Shown here: piece by piece, positions 10,273-17,902 of the stretch
Layout of the letters: each line of letters starts with the position of its first letter
Numbering within the stretch: position 1 is the first letter of the stretch
Origin: Halodesulfovibrio spirochaetisodalis
GTDB lineage: Bacteria > Desulfobacterota > Desulfovibrionia > Desulfovibrionales > Desulfovibrionaceae
Assembly (NCBI RefSeq): GCF_001672295.1
Contig: NZ_JXMS01000018.1
Location: forward strand, 1-64,000
Direction of reading: 5' to 3'
DNA: 64,000 nucleotides
The notes under the pieces: model-generated
Databases searched by the model: none
Told to the model about the DNA's origin: nothing
The model's input: only the letters and a program-made list of their open reading frames with translations
Program-made: the position numbers and the translations under genes

Positions 10273-10302
10273 AAAAAAAGGCTCCATACGGAGCCTTTTT
10301 TA
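10273..10302. terminator. Bidirectional intrinsic terminator
   Basis: Stem ggctcc/ggagcc with loop atac, flanked by A7 and T6. It lies between the converging azoreductase and multicopper oxidase genes. Confidence 0.85.
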
Positions 10303-10314
10303 CAGTAAAGTCGA

Positions 10315-12669
10315 TTAAAACTGGACTTGAAAGCCGCCACCCCATCCGTAGTCCGAATGCCACTGCGCCATAAGGGAGAATTGATCAGAAATAATATAGT
10401 ACGCACCGATAATACCTTCCCAATAGTCGTGCGTATCAAATTGTGCTTCCCCTTTTATGGCAAGGCGCGGAGTAAGTTGGAACGTTTTTTCTAGAGTACA
10501 ACGCGCACCACCTTCAGTATCTACCCATGTTCGTGAATCTATGTTGAACGGCAAAAGATATCTGATACCGATAACGCCACGTCCGACTTCAGTATCAGTA
10601 TTATTCATAAACATATCCCCACCAATAAACGGGGAGAAAAAGCGGTTTACATAGTAATCATATGTACCGATAAATTCTGACTCGACATAGTCAATAATCT
10701 GCCAGCCAATTTCCCATGTAACCATAAAGATATGGCGGGTAGAACTTGCCTGAACAAAACCTTCAGTCGTATTGCTGAGAATATTTGCTTCGCCGAAGGC
10801 AGTCCAATGTTCGTCGTACAAATTGGGACGGACTGCGGCGAGAGCCGGATCCATTTGAAAACCTTCATAATGAACAACACGCGCCATACCCGCCTCAAGA
10901 TGATAGAGCAGGTGGCAGTGGAAAAACCAGTCCCCAAATTCATTTGCATCAAATTCAATAACAGTCGTACTCAATGGAGCAACATCAACAGTATGTTTCA
11001 ATGGGGAATAATCACCTTGTCCGTTAATTACCCTGAAAAAATGTCCATGCAAATGCATCGGGTGATGCATCATGGTTCTGTTGATCATAGTAAAACGAAC
11101 TTTCTCCCCTTGATGTATCCTGATTGAATCACTTTCAGAGAGCACTTTACCATTAATCATCCAGACATACCGCTCCATGTCTCCATCCAGCGTCATTCGG
11201 ATATTTCGAGCCGTTTTATGCGGTGAGAAATTGGTATTATGCAGTGCTCGCAATTTATTATATGGAGGCCACGGACGTTGTGAAGAGCTTCCGTCAATAA
11301 CTAGCGGTGTTGAAGACGCGACATCTGAGGCAAGCGGTTTGAAATTCCATGTATATTTTTTTCCACTCGGAGAGTCAGGAATAGGGTATGTCAGCTCTTT
11401 CTTTTCACATGGCGGCTGCGAAATACACTCGGATTGAATGCGTTGCGGGTGCGGGCAGGGAATACTTGCTGGCACACCGGCAAATGTTTTTTTCTGTACA
11501 TCATCTGCATGCGACTTCATGCTCCCCATTTTTTTTGAATGCATAAGACGCCCCGGAGTATCAAAAATTCCAGTCGCTACACGGGCATCCGTTAATCCCA
11601 TCACGTCGTTTGGCGTAAGGGCTGTAAGCTGTCCTAACGTGAGTTTTCCCATCTGGTGATACAAATTCGGCTTGGGGATATCCGGTGCTGCGTGCAAAGG
11701 ACCTTCACCTATCCAGACAGAGGCATGTGCTGAGCCGTCTTGTGCTGTTGCTCGAAATTCATATGTGCCATCTGGAGGGACGGTAATGATGACATCATAT
11801 GTTTCAGCAACACTGATCAAAAATCTATTTTCATCAACAGGTTCCACGCGTTGTCCGTCTGCAGAGATGATAGTCATAGGGCCACCAGCAAATTCTACTA
11901 AAAAGAACGTGCTTGCTGAGCCGTTAATAATACGCAGGCGAATCGTTTCGCATGGTTTGGCAGGCAACCGTGATTGAGGCTTTCCATTGGCAAGAAAACG
12001 ATCGTACGCAATGTCTGCTATATCAATATCCGGCATTCTCCGCAGTTCACGCATCAGATAATCACCAAGCATGCCAATGCGCGCAGCTCCAACAATACTT
12101 TGCGATGCACCTTTTTGAAGGGATGGGGCGTCACTCCCTCGCTTAAGCCACCTGTACACAAAGTCGGGAGAGGTATCAGTCCAGTCAGAGAGGACAATTA
12201 CCTCATCACGGTTTGTTACAATGTCATCACATTTCGGGTGTACTACGATTGAGCCATATAACCCGCGCTGCTCTTGAAATCCGGTATGAGAGTGGTACCA
12301 ATATGTACCGTGCTGACGGATAGGGTATTCATATGTAAATGTTGTATGGGGTTTGATAGGCGGGAAGCTTACATACGGCACTCCATCCATATTGGGTGGA
12401 ACAAGCATGCCGTGCCAGTGTACAGATGTTGGAACATCCATAGTGTTATGCACGTGGATTCGTGCACAATCGCCTTCTGTAAAAACTAACGTTGGTGCGG
12501 GAATCTGTCCGTTGACTGTGACAGCAGGAACTGATGTGCCTGTGATATTTACCGGTTGCTCTGCAATGCTAAGATGATATTCAACAACTTTAGCTTGTGT
12601 CGGGGCTGCAAAAAACACCAATAAAAAGAAAACTACATAAATGAGGATGTCACGAAAGGTTCTGTGCAT
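10315..12669 (-). CDS. Multicopper oxidase fused to a CopB-like outer-membrane domain
   Basis: A 784-residue exported protein. After a signal peptide (about 1-26, ending PTQA) come three cupredoxin domains with all copper sites: HWHG (84-87), HSH (126-128), HPMHLHGH (536-543) and HCHLLYHLEAGM (584-595). This is the CopA/PcoA-type laccase arrangement, which oxidises Cu(I) in the periplasm. From about residue 618 to the end the sequence changes to short beta strands with CopB landmarks: EFIGTYDYYVNRFFSPFIGGD, GVIGIRYLLPF and a terminal Phe. CopA and CopB are normally separate adjacent proteins, so this appears to be a fusion tying the oxidase to the outer membrane. No frameshift is visible at the join. 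A longer upstream start (12741) is possible, but MHRTF gives the signal peptide. A CusRS-like pair lies 3 kb away. Confidence 0.85.
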   Translation of the reverse strand: MHRTFRDILIYVVFFLLVFFAAPTQAKVVEYHLSIAEQPVNITGTSVPAVTVNGQIPAPTLVFTEGDCARIHVHNTMDVPTSVHWHGMLVPPNMDGVPYVSFPPIKPHTTFTYEYPIRQHGTYWYHSHTGFQEQRGLYGSIVVHPKCDDIVTNRDEVIVLSDWTDTSPDFVYRWLKRGSDAPSLQKGASQSIVGAARIGMLGDYLMRELRRMPDIDIADIAYDRFLANGKPQSRLPAKPCETIRLRIINGSASTFFLVEFAGGPMTIISADGQRVEPVDENRFLISVAETYDVIITVPPDGTYEFRATAQDGSAHASVWIGEGPLHAAPDIPKPNLYHQMGKLTLGQLTALTPNDVMGLTDARVATGIFDTPGRLMHSKKMGSMKSHADDVQKKTFAGVPASIPCPHPQRIQSECISQPPCEKKELTYPIPDSPSGKKYTWNFKPLASDVASSTPLVIDGSSSQRPWPPYNKLRALHNTNFSPHKTARNIRMTLDGDMERYVWMINGKVLSESDSIRIHQGEKVRFTMINRTMMHHPMHLHGHFFRVINGQGDYSPLKHTVDVAPLSTTVIEFDANEFGDWFFHCHLLYHLEAGMARVVHYEGFQMDPALAAVRPNLYDEHWTAFGEANILSNTTEGFVQASSTRHIFMVTWEIGWQIIDYVESEFIGTYDYYVNRFFSPFIGGDMFMNNTDTEVGRGVIGIRYLLPFNIDSRTWVDTEGGARCTLEKTFQLTPRLAIKGEAQFDTHDYWEGIIGAYYIISDQFSLMAQWHSDYGWGGGFQVQF

Positions 12670-12841
12670 AGGGGCTCCTGTTGAGGCATCAATAGTGCAT
12701 GGATACAACTGCCTGCACGGAATCCCCACAGTACTATACAAGAGCTCATATGTGTAGATTAAAGTCTTTAATTTTGAATTGTTACAATAGGGCTAACGAG
12801 GCTCAAAGGTCACAGGAAACAACGAGGAAAACACGAAGATG

Positions 12842-14155
12842 CTAAAATTTCCATTGAATGTTGAGTGCCAGATATTGCAGGTGGTTTGTACCATATTCGC
12901 CTTTTAACCTGCCTGTAAGCGGGCCGCCTTTTCTATCTATTTTTCCTTTACCTGCATCGAGGTACTGGTAAGCAATGCCCAGTGTTATATCCTCACCCCA
13001 CTCATATTGAAGGCCTGTGGCAAGTCGGATCTGCCTGTCCAAAGGAAGTACTGGAGAACGGTTGCTCTCAGAGCATGGGGAAGTATCGTAAGCTGCGCCA
13101 ACTGACCATATCCAGTCATCTGCTATACGTCCTTGTATGCCGACTGCGACATGCCACGTGTCGTCATAATCTAGATTGACTGTGGCATCAGAAATGGCTG
13201 TGTTCGAAATTGAGACTTCAAGTTCTCCGAATTGCCTCCAATTCTGCCACGATACAGTCCCCATCACTGCCCATAACGGAGTGATATCGTAGTGGAGACT
13301 AAACCCCACAGCTTGAGGTATCGTAAATTTCAAATCAATATCGCTTCCCAGTAGTCCGCTTTGTGTCAACAACGCGGTAAGAGCAGGCTCCAGACCTGAT
13401 ACGGACACAGCGTCATTAAATTTAACTTGAACAGGTGAACGGTAGGTAAGGCCAGTGCGCATCTTAGGTGTTATGGTATAAAACAAACCAGCATTGCAGC
13501 CTACACCAACAGTGGTGGCATCAACTTTAAGCTGTCCATCATTGTTTGATTCTGCTAACGGCGGATTATTAACAGCAGACTTCATAAAAAGCTTTGCGAC
13601 AAGCATGTCTACACCGAACCCAGCAGACAGTTTCTCAGTAAGTTTGGTACCGAGGCTTACAGTAGCTCCGGCAGTAAACAATGATGCCTCTTGAACATAA
13701 TACCTTCCACTCCAGTCATCATCATAGTTAAGCCCCAACCCAAAATAAGAACCAGTACCAAAACCGAACCAAAGGTTTTCCTCCAATCGACCTACGTAGC
13801 TAAAGCTGCCTGCAGGCAATACACCTCCAGCATTTCCTCCGTTTCCTCCAGAGAAGGTGTTTTCTTGAGCAGAGAATTGCGTATCTATGAATATGCCCTG
13901 AATTCCAAATAGCAGCTCTGAGCGGTTTAAATTAGTCATTGCAGCAGGATTGGTAATTGCTACTGAAGCGTCCAGTGCTGTAGCTCCACGTCCAGCAGCG
14001 GCTACTCCAAGATCTGGCGTGCCGATCTCATATAGCCAGACACCTCCTGCAATCGCCTGAGTTGAACAGCCAAACACAAGCAAAACAGCAACGAGCCATT
14101 TTCCTAATAGAGTTTGGAAAGAGTCTGTATGGTGAGGAGGGTTCTCTGCTTCCAT
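12842..14155 (-). CDS. FadL/OmpP1/TodX-family outer membrane channel
   Basis: A 437-residue outer-membrane barrel of the FadL family, which imports hydrophobic compounds such as long-chain fatty acids or aromatics. After the signal sequence (core about 17-30, cleavage near AIAGG) the mature N-terminus has the FadL hatch signature: EIGTPDLGVAAAGRGATALDA, then ITNPAAMTNL. The chain ends in a terminal Phe (IQWKF), and the length is typical. It lies 172 bp upstream of the oxidase gene on the same strand and might be co-transcribed. A functional link to copper is not evident. SD-like GGCGGT precedes the ATG. The hydrophobic substrate is unknown. Confidence 0.85.
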   Translation of the reverse strand: MEAENPPHHTDSFQTLLGKWLVAVLLVFGCSTQAIAGGVWLYEIGTPDLGVAAAGRGATALDASVAITNPAAMTNLNRSELLFGIQGIFIDTQFSAQENTFSGGNGGNAGGVLPAGSFSYVGRLEENLWFGFGTGSYFGLGLNYDDDWSGRYYVQEASLFTAGATVSLGTKLTEKLSAGFGVDMLVAKLFMKSAVNNPPLAESNNDGQLKVDATTVGVGCNAGLFYTITPKMRTGLTYRSPVQVKFNDAVSVSGLEPALTALLTQSGLLGSDIDLKFTIPQAVGFSLHYDITPLWAVMGTVSWQNWRQFGELEVSISNTAISDATVNLDYDDTWHVAVGIQGRIADDWIWSVGAAYDTSPCSESNRSPVLPLDRQIRLATGLQYEWGEDITLGIAYQYLDAGKGKIDRKGGPLTGRLKGEYGTNHLQYLALNIQWKF

Positions 14156-14465
14156 AGTACCGCCTGAGAAAATGTGGAAACGAAACTACCTCCTGTTATC
14201 ACAAGAAACTTTTGATCACAGTTATAGATGATAGTAATTATAGATACATAATAACTATGCGGCATTAAAATAGCTAAGGATCCCGGAAAGGGGATGCCGG
14301 AACCCTTAGCTGCTACAGGGGGAAAAGAAGTATGTGATACAGGCTGGTAGGATAGCCTGCTTGTGAGCAGGAAGTGCAGAGTGTTGTTCGTACTCTACGT
14401 AGGTAGGGTAGGCATACAGGTTGGAAAAATTCTAAAGAACCTGCACATTGCAGTCGGGGTAGGCA

Positions 14466-14573
14466 TACGGCGGAACGTTGCCAATTGAAACCCTACGTGA
14501 ATACAGACTTCTGAGGAGTCAGCATCGTATTTACATATTATGTTTCAATACACTGTTGAAACGCTCCGCCGTA
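14466..14573. ncRNA. Candidate structured RNA (rod-like imperfect hairpin)
   Basis: Nested complementary segments build one long rod. The pairs are tacggcgga (14466-14474) with tccgccgta (14565-14573), cgtt with aacg just inside, attgaaac (14484-14491) with gtttcaat (14542-14549), gtgaatac (14497-14504) with gtatttac (14527-14534, one wobble), and an apical GACTTC-UGA-GGAGUC. Outside, ggc pairs with gcc and tgcac (14442-14446) with gtgca (14581-14585). A competing helix, gtttcaa/ttgaaac (14542-14548 with 14556-14562), would break the rod, so two states are possible. The strand is not decided; the + strand is favoured by a terminator-like hairpin at 14703-14730. It matches no RNA family I can recall. 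A palindromic mobile repeat is the main alternative. Confidence 0.45.
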
Positions 14574-14702
14574 GCCAGTGGTGCATAGTTTATTTCAAAG
14601 AAATAGCTATATCGAGACTGATAACTACACTTTTTATGAACTTTGCTGAAAACATTGCTTTTAATGCTCAGTAGAAAACAATAGCTGAAACGTACTGAAA
14701 AA

Positions 14703-14730
14703 TAGCCTACCGTGTAGGCGCTATGTTTTT
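14703..14730 (+). terminator. Possible intrinsic terminator (+ strand)
   Basis: atagcctac-cgt-gtaggc(g)ctat forms a stem with one bulge, followed by gttttt. No protein gene lies upstream on this strand, so if functional it would end a non-coding transcript from the structured region to its left. Confidence 0.35.
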
Positions 14731-14993
14731 ACATACTGCATTATATAATGGAGAACTTCGGAGCTGCACCCGAAGTACAGTGCGTCCATACAAGCTGTAA
14801 CAGTAAAGTATTCACTATGCACTTTCATTCCTTACTTTATTCATTACAAGTAATAATGAAGTACTGAGACCCTCTGCGAGTATATTTCTCAGCAAAAAAG
14901 TAAGCTTATGTTCGGCAAGCTGTCTTTGATTGAGTACTTACACAACAAGTTTTAACATTTTACCAACTGAAACATTACAAAGTTGTTAGAAAC

Positions 14994-15022
14994 AAAAAAG
15001 CCGGCAGAAATATCTACCAGCT
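14994..15022 (-). terminator. Probable intrinsic terminator of the small exported protein gene
   Basis: Read leftward, AGCTGGTAG and CTGCCGGCT form a 9-bp stem with two G-U pairs and a 6-nt loop, followed by six T. It starts 55 bases after the stop codon of the gene at 15078-15449. Confidence 0.6.
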
Positions 15023-15077
15023 TTCAGTGAGGATGTACTGTCTATATATGACGATGATACCGTCAAAAGGCGCTTTA

Positions 15078-15449
15078 CTAGTGAGTGGAGCTATCCTTGG
15101 AAGAGTCCAAAACTACCTTCATATCACGAACAACTTTATCTTCGCCAGCACCATAATATTTTACAGATACAAATTGGCCTACTGCAAGATCAGATAATGT
15201 GATTTCGCTATCCCATTCGAGTAATCCATGACCTTTTTTTTCTATCTCTGACTCTGAGATAATCTGAAAGGTCATATTGTGGCCTGACACATTTTTTATG
15301 GTTACTGATGAATGAGGTACATCGATTCCTACAATTTTCCCTTTAACTTTAGGCCAATGATCATCCTTACCGGCATATGCGGTCATGACAGAACTTATGC
15401 TGAGACAAAAAGTGAGGATGAACACAATAAGTTTGGGAGTTAATTTCAT
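15078..15449 (-). CDS. Small exported protein, single OB-like/DUF5666-like domain
   Basis: A 123-residue protein with a signal peptide (MKLTPKLIVFILTF..., cleavage near AYA-G at about residue 28). One compact beta-rich domain follows: KVKGKIVGIDVPHSSVTIKN, then ITLSDLAVGQFVSVKYYG. The pattern of a short turn-rich barrel with an IxGxI-x-VD-x-VTI start resembles small periplasmic DUF5666-type OB folds; this is a weak resemblance. The chosen ATG has GGAGAAG five bases upstream, which overlaps two earlier in-frame ATG codons and argues against them. It sits directly downstream of a CusRS-like pair with its own spacer, so a periplasmic role in metal stress is plausible but unproven. Confidence 0.65.
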   Translation of the reverse strand: MKLTPKLIVFILTFCLSISSVMTAYAGKDDHWPKVKGKIVGIDVPHSSVTIKNVSGHNMTFQIISESEIEKKGHGLLEWDSEITLSDLAVGQFVSVKYYGAGEDKVVRDMKVVLDSSKDSSTH

Positions 15450-15559
15450 AAACTTCTCCATCACAGTTTTATAAAATACCCGTCCTGCATTGCAGTCTGG
15501 TGCCGTAGATCTTGGAGGCACACTACAGAGAAGAGCTCTTCAAATCTCAAACAAACAGA

Positions 15560-15573
15560 TTACAGAGTTGTTA
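15560..15573. promoter_or_regulatory. Possible second copper-type box (weak)
   Basis: ttacagagttgtta fits the pattern TTACA-N3-TTGT-N-A also seen at 17789. It lies about 110 bases upstream of the small exported protein gene but overlaps the 3' end of the kinase gene, so coding constraint may explain it. Confidence 0.25.
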
Positions 15574-16975
15574 TAGTGGGAAAGAGCAGGGTGAAGGTCG
15601 TTCCCTTGTCGACTTCAGTTTGAACAGAAACGCTTCCATTATGGGCAGACATAATGGTCTGAACAAAAGCAAGCCCCAACCCGGTGTTTGATCTGTCAGC
15701 ACGTGCTGTGTCAGCACGATAAAAACGGCTGAATATATGAGGAAGGTGCTGTTCCTCAATCCCTTTGCCGGTATCTGTGACTGATATTTTGACAAATCGC
15801 TTAAGATGTTCGGTGCTAAGGGTTATTTGCCCGCCTTCAGGAGTATACTGGATTGCATTCCCGATTAGGTTAAGGAGCGCACGGCGTAATAAATCTTTGT
15901 TTGCGGTCACATAGCCTGAACCCGACCAAGAAATACGAATACTTTTTTCATCAGCAAGTGCTTCCAGCAATGTAGTCTGCAGTCGAAATTCTTCTTCAAT
16001 AGAACACTGCTCGACCTTAAGGGGACTTTTCATATGTTCTGTTCGAGTAAGAAACAGCATATTGTCCACAAGCTTGGATAAGTGCGTAGCTTCAATCTCA
16101 ATAGTTTCAAGAGTTTGTTTGTACTCTTCAACTGATCTGTCGCGATTTAGTGTCACACTTGCAGCGGAAAGCATGTTGTTAACGGGAGTACGAACTTCGT
16201 GAGCGATATCTGTTGAAAATTGACTGAGTTGAGTAAATGCTTCTTCCAACCGTTCAAGCATTGAATCAAAAGAACGGGCAAGCCCTGTAAGTTCATTTGG
16301 CCACGGTTGGTTTCCTATCCGCTGTGAAAGATGCTCGGAAGAAATGCCTTGCATTGCTTCAGCAACGTGCTTGAGAGGGCGTAGCCCATAGCCACTGACA
16401 AACCAGCTGATGGCAATGGAAAGAAGTATCCCTGACACCAACAAGATTGCCAGATTGATTCTGTACCCGCGCAGAAGTGTGGTACTGGGGCTCAAATCAT
16501 ATGAAGCGTCAACACGCCATGTGTGCCCGGGACCAGTGTCAATCTGGAACGACGTCACCAGGTACTCTATGTTGCTTTCTTGGTCTTTCCAGTCTCTGTA
16601 GTGGAGTGGATCTGATGGAGTAAAAACTTCCGGTGGAATATGCATGTTGGGAGTAGAAAGATAAAGCTCGTTGTTGGTAGAAAAGACCCGTATCCCAAGC
16701 CTTCCGTGCGCATTAACAGCATACTCCCAGATAAGCTGCCAGCTTTCAGAGTTTGTCGTGATGGAAAGAGTTTTTACTGCTCTGCGTATGAAGGAAGTTG
16801 ATTCAATAAACTCCATTTTGTCTTCATTCTTAATCTGATCTTTAAGACCAGAGTAGAGAAGTACAGAGGTTGCAAAAACGATAACGGTAGTAATAATCGC
16901 AAAAGAAATTGCAAGCCGGGCCTGTAAAGAACCGTTGTGCAATATTCCCAGCTTATTCTTCCGTTTTAAGGACAT
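15560..16975 (-). CDS. Heavy-metal sensor histidine kinase (CusS/CopS-like)
   Basis: A 471-residue inner-membrane kinase. Two membrane helices (about 20-43 and 174-193) frame a periplasmic sensor domain of roughly 130 residues. They are followed by a HAMP linker (YGLRPLKHVAEAM), the H-box AHEVRTP with phospho-acceptor His259, and an ATPase domain with N-box NLIGNAIQYTP, DTGKGI and GLGLAF. The order matches the CusS/CopS/CzcS metal-sensor group. The gene overlaps the upstream regulator by 23 bases. The ATG is backed by GGGGAG. It probably senses periplasmic copper or silver and phosphorylates the partner regulator; the metal is inferred from the neighbouring multicopper oxidase. Confidence 0.88.
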   Translation of the reverse strand: MSLKRKNKLGILHNGSLQARLAISFAIITTVIVFATSVLLYSGLKDQIKNEDKMEFIESTSFIRRAVKTLSITTNSESWQLIWEYAVNAHGRLGIRVFSTNNELYLSTPNMHIPPEVFTPSDPLHYRDWKDQESNIEYLVTSFQIDTGPGHTWRVDASYDLSPSTTLLRGYRINLAILLVSGILLSIAISWFVSGYGLRPLKHVAEAMQGISSEHLSQRIGNQPWPNELTGLARSFDSMLERLEEAFTQLSQFSTDIAHEVRTPVNNMLSAASVTLNRDRSVEEYKQTLETIEIEATHLSKLVDNMLFLTRTEHMKSPLKVEQCSIEEEFRLQTTLLEALADEKSIRISWSGSGYVTANKDLLRRALLNLIGNAIQYTPEGGQITLSTEHLKRFVKISVTDTGKGIEEQHLPHIFSRFYRADTARADRSNTGLGLAFVQTIMSAHNGSVSVQTEVDKGTTFTLLFPTITTL

Positions 16976-17648
16976 ATCCGACTCCCCGCTGCGTATGAAT
17001 AAGCTTTTGTTCAGCATCAGCATCAATTTTAATACGCAACCTGCTTACAGCAACATCCACCACGTTAGTGTCACAGTCAAAGCTGATCCCCCAGAGCTGT
17101 TCTGCTAATACTGTACGGGTAAGTACTTCGCCCTTTCTGCGCATAAAAAGTTGTAACAGGGCAAATTCTTTAGGTGTCAGCTCAATAATCTTCCCGGCAC
17201 GTTTAGCCTGATGCGTTAAGAGATTTAACGTTAAATCGCTGGCGGTCAGTTCTGTGTCAGCAGTCACAACAGGTGAGCAGCGGCGCAGCAATGCCCGTAT
17301 TCGTGCTAAAAGCTCTGCAAATGCAAATGGTTTAACCAGATAGTCATCAGCACCGAGTTCCAAACCACGAACTCTGTCCTCAACACCGTCGCGAGCTGTA
17401 AGGAAGAGTACTGCAGCACCGTTATTTGCTTTTTTAGCTGTTTCTAAAATGGTTAATCCATCAATTCCAGGCAGCATGATATCCAGAATTGCCAGTGAAT
17501 ATTCTTCTGTCAGCAAATAATGTAATCCATCTGGCCCATTGTGAGCCACATCAACCACAAAACCTTCTTCACGTAACCCTTTGGCAATATATGTAGCTGC
17601 GGTTTCCTGATCTTCAACCAGCAGAATTTTTGTTGCATTTGTCGGCAT
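16953..17648 (-). CDS. OmpR-family response regulator (CusR/CopR-like)
   Basis: A 231-residue two-domain regulator. The receiver domain (about 6-120) has phospho-acceptor D56 in LAILDIMLPG, the conserved Lys in DYLVKPFAFAELLARI, and a strongly CusR-like stretch. The winged-helix DNA-binding domain follows (about 135-228, ELTPKEFALLQ...VVDVAVSRLRIKID). It is first in a two-gene unit with the sensor kinase. Start MPTNATK is chosen because AGGA lies eight bases before it; MYMPT two codons upstream is possible. A near-perfect CusR-type inverted repeat lies about 140 bp upstream, suggesting autoregulation. It likely activates copper-response genes, possibly the oxidase and the small exported protein. 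Confidence 0.9.
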   Translation of the reverse strand: MPTNATKILLVEDQETAATYIAKGLREEGFVVDVAHNGPDGLHYLLTEEYSLAILDIMLPGIDGLTILETAKKANNGAAVLFLTARDGVEDRVRGLELGADDYLVKPFAFAELLARIRALLRRCSPVVTADTELTASDLTLNLLTHQAKRAGKIIELTPKEFALLQLFMRRKGEVLTRTVLAEQLWGISFDCDTNVVDVAVSRLRIKIDADAEQKLIHTQRGVGYVLKTEE

Positions 17649-17788
17649 ATACATTGTCCTGTCATTGCGCACCAGCAAAGACGCAGACTCTCAACATTAT
17701 CAAAAATCATTATAGTGTCTTGCCAGTGCAAAAAAATTGTGAACTTTATCTGTACACGATTTAGCCAAATTCAGGAAAGAAAATTTGA

Positions 17789-17802
17789 TTACAATCTTGT
17801 CA
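17789..17802. promoter_or_regulatory. CusR/CopR-type operator upstream of the two-component genes
   Basis: ttacaatcttgtca matches the copper-box pattern TGACAA-N2-TTGTCA at all defined positions but one. It is an inverted repeat about 140 bp upstream of the regulator start. The consensus is from memory of CusR boxes. Confidence 0.5.
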
Positions 17803-17902
17803 GAAAGTTTTGTAACAATACACAGTAAGGGACTTTTAGAAAAGTGAGATTAAAACCCAATGCATGGGGGGGAACAATACTAAACAGCGCTCAGTAGACG
17901 GA

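Larger units (their letters stand above)
14156..15077. other. 0.9-kb non-coding region with several hairpins
   Basis: No open frame worth reporting, yet the region is rich in secondary structure. It has a hairpin agctaagg/ccttagct (14272-14279 with 14303-14310) and a perfect 6-bp hairpin cctgct/agcagg near 14357-14372. A 12-base direct repeat, gggtaggcatac, occurs at 14406-14417 and 14457-14468. The long rod at 14466-14573 and a terminator-like hairpin at 14703-14730 are listed separately. Further inverted repeats are acttcgg/ccgaagt near 14754-14777 and ttcatta/taatgaa near 14840-14860. The FadL promoter must lie within the left part. An RNA gene or the remnant of a small mobile repeat are both possible. 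Confidence 0.5.

Noticed and set aside
12776-12790. Copper box before the multicopper oxidase (attgttacaat)
   Set aside because: The half-sites are in the opposite order to the CusR-type box. A 10-base core, TTGTAACAAT, is shared with 17811-17820 but is too short and AT-rich to claim.
14440-14590. 6S, tmRNA, RNase P or SRP RNA
   Set aside because: The rod shape recalls 6S RNA, but no conserved central-bubble sequence could be matched. The hallmark motifs of tmRNA, RNase P and SRP RNA are missing.
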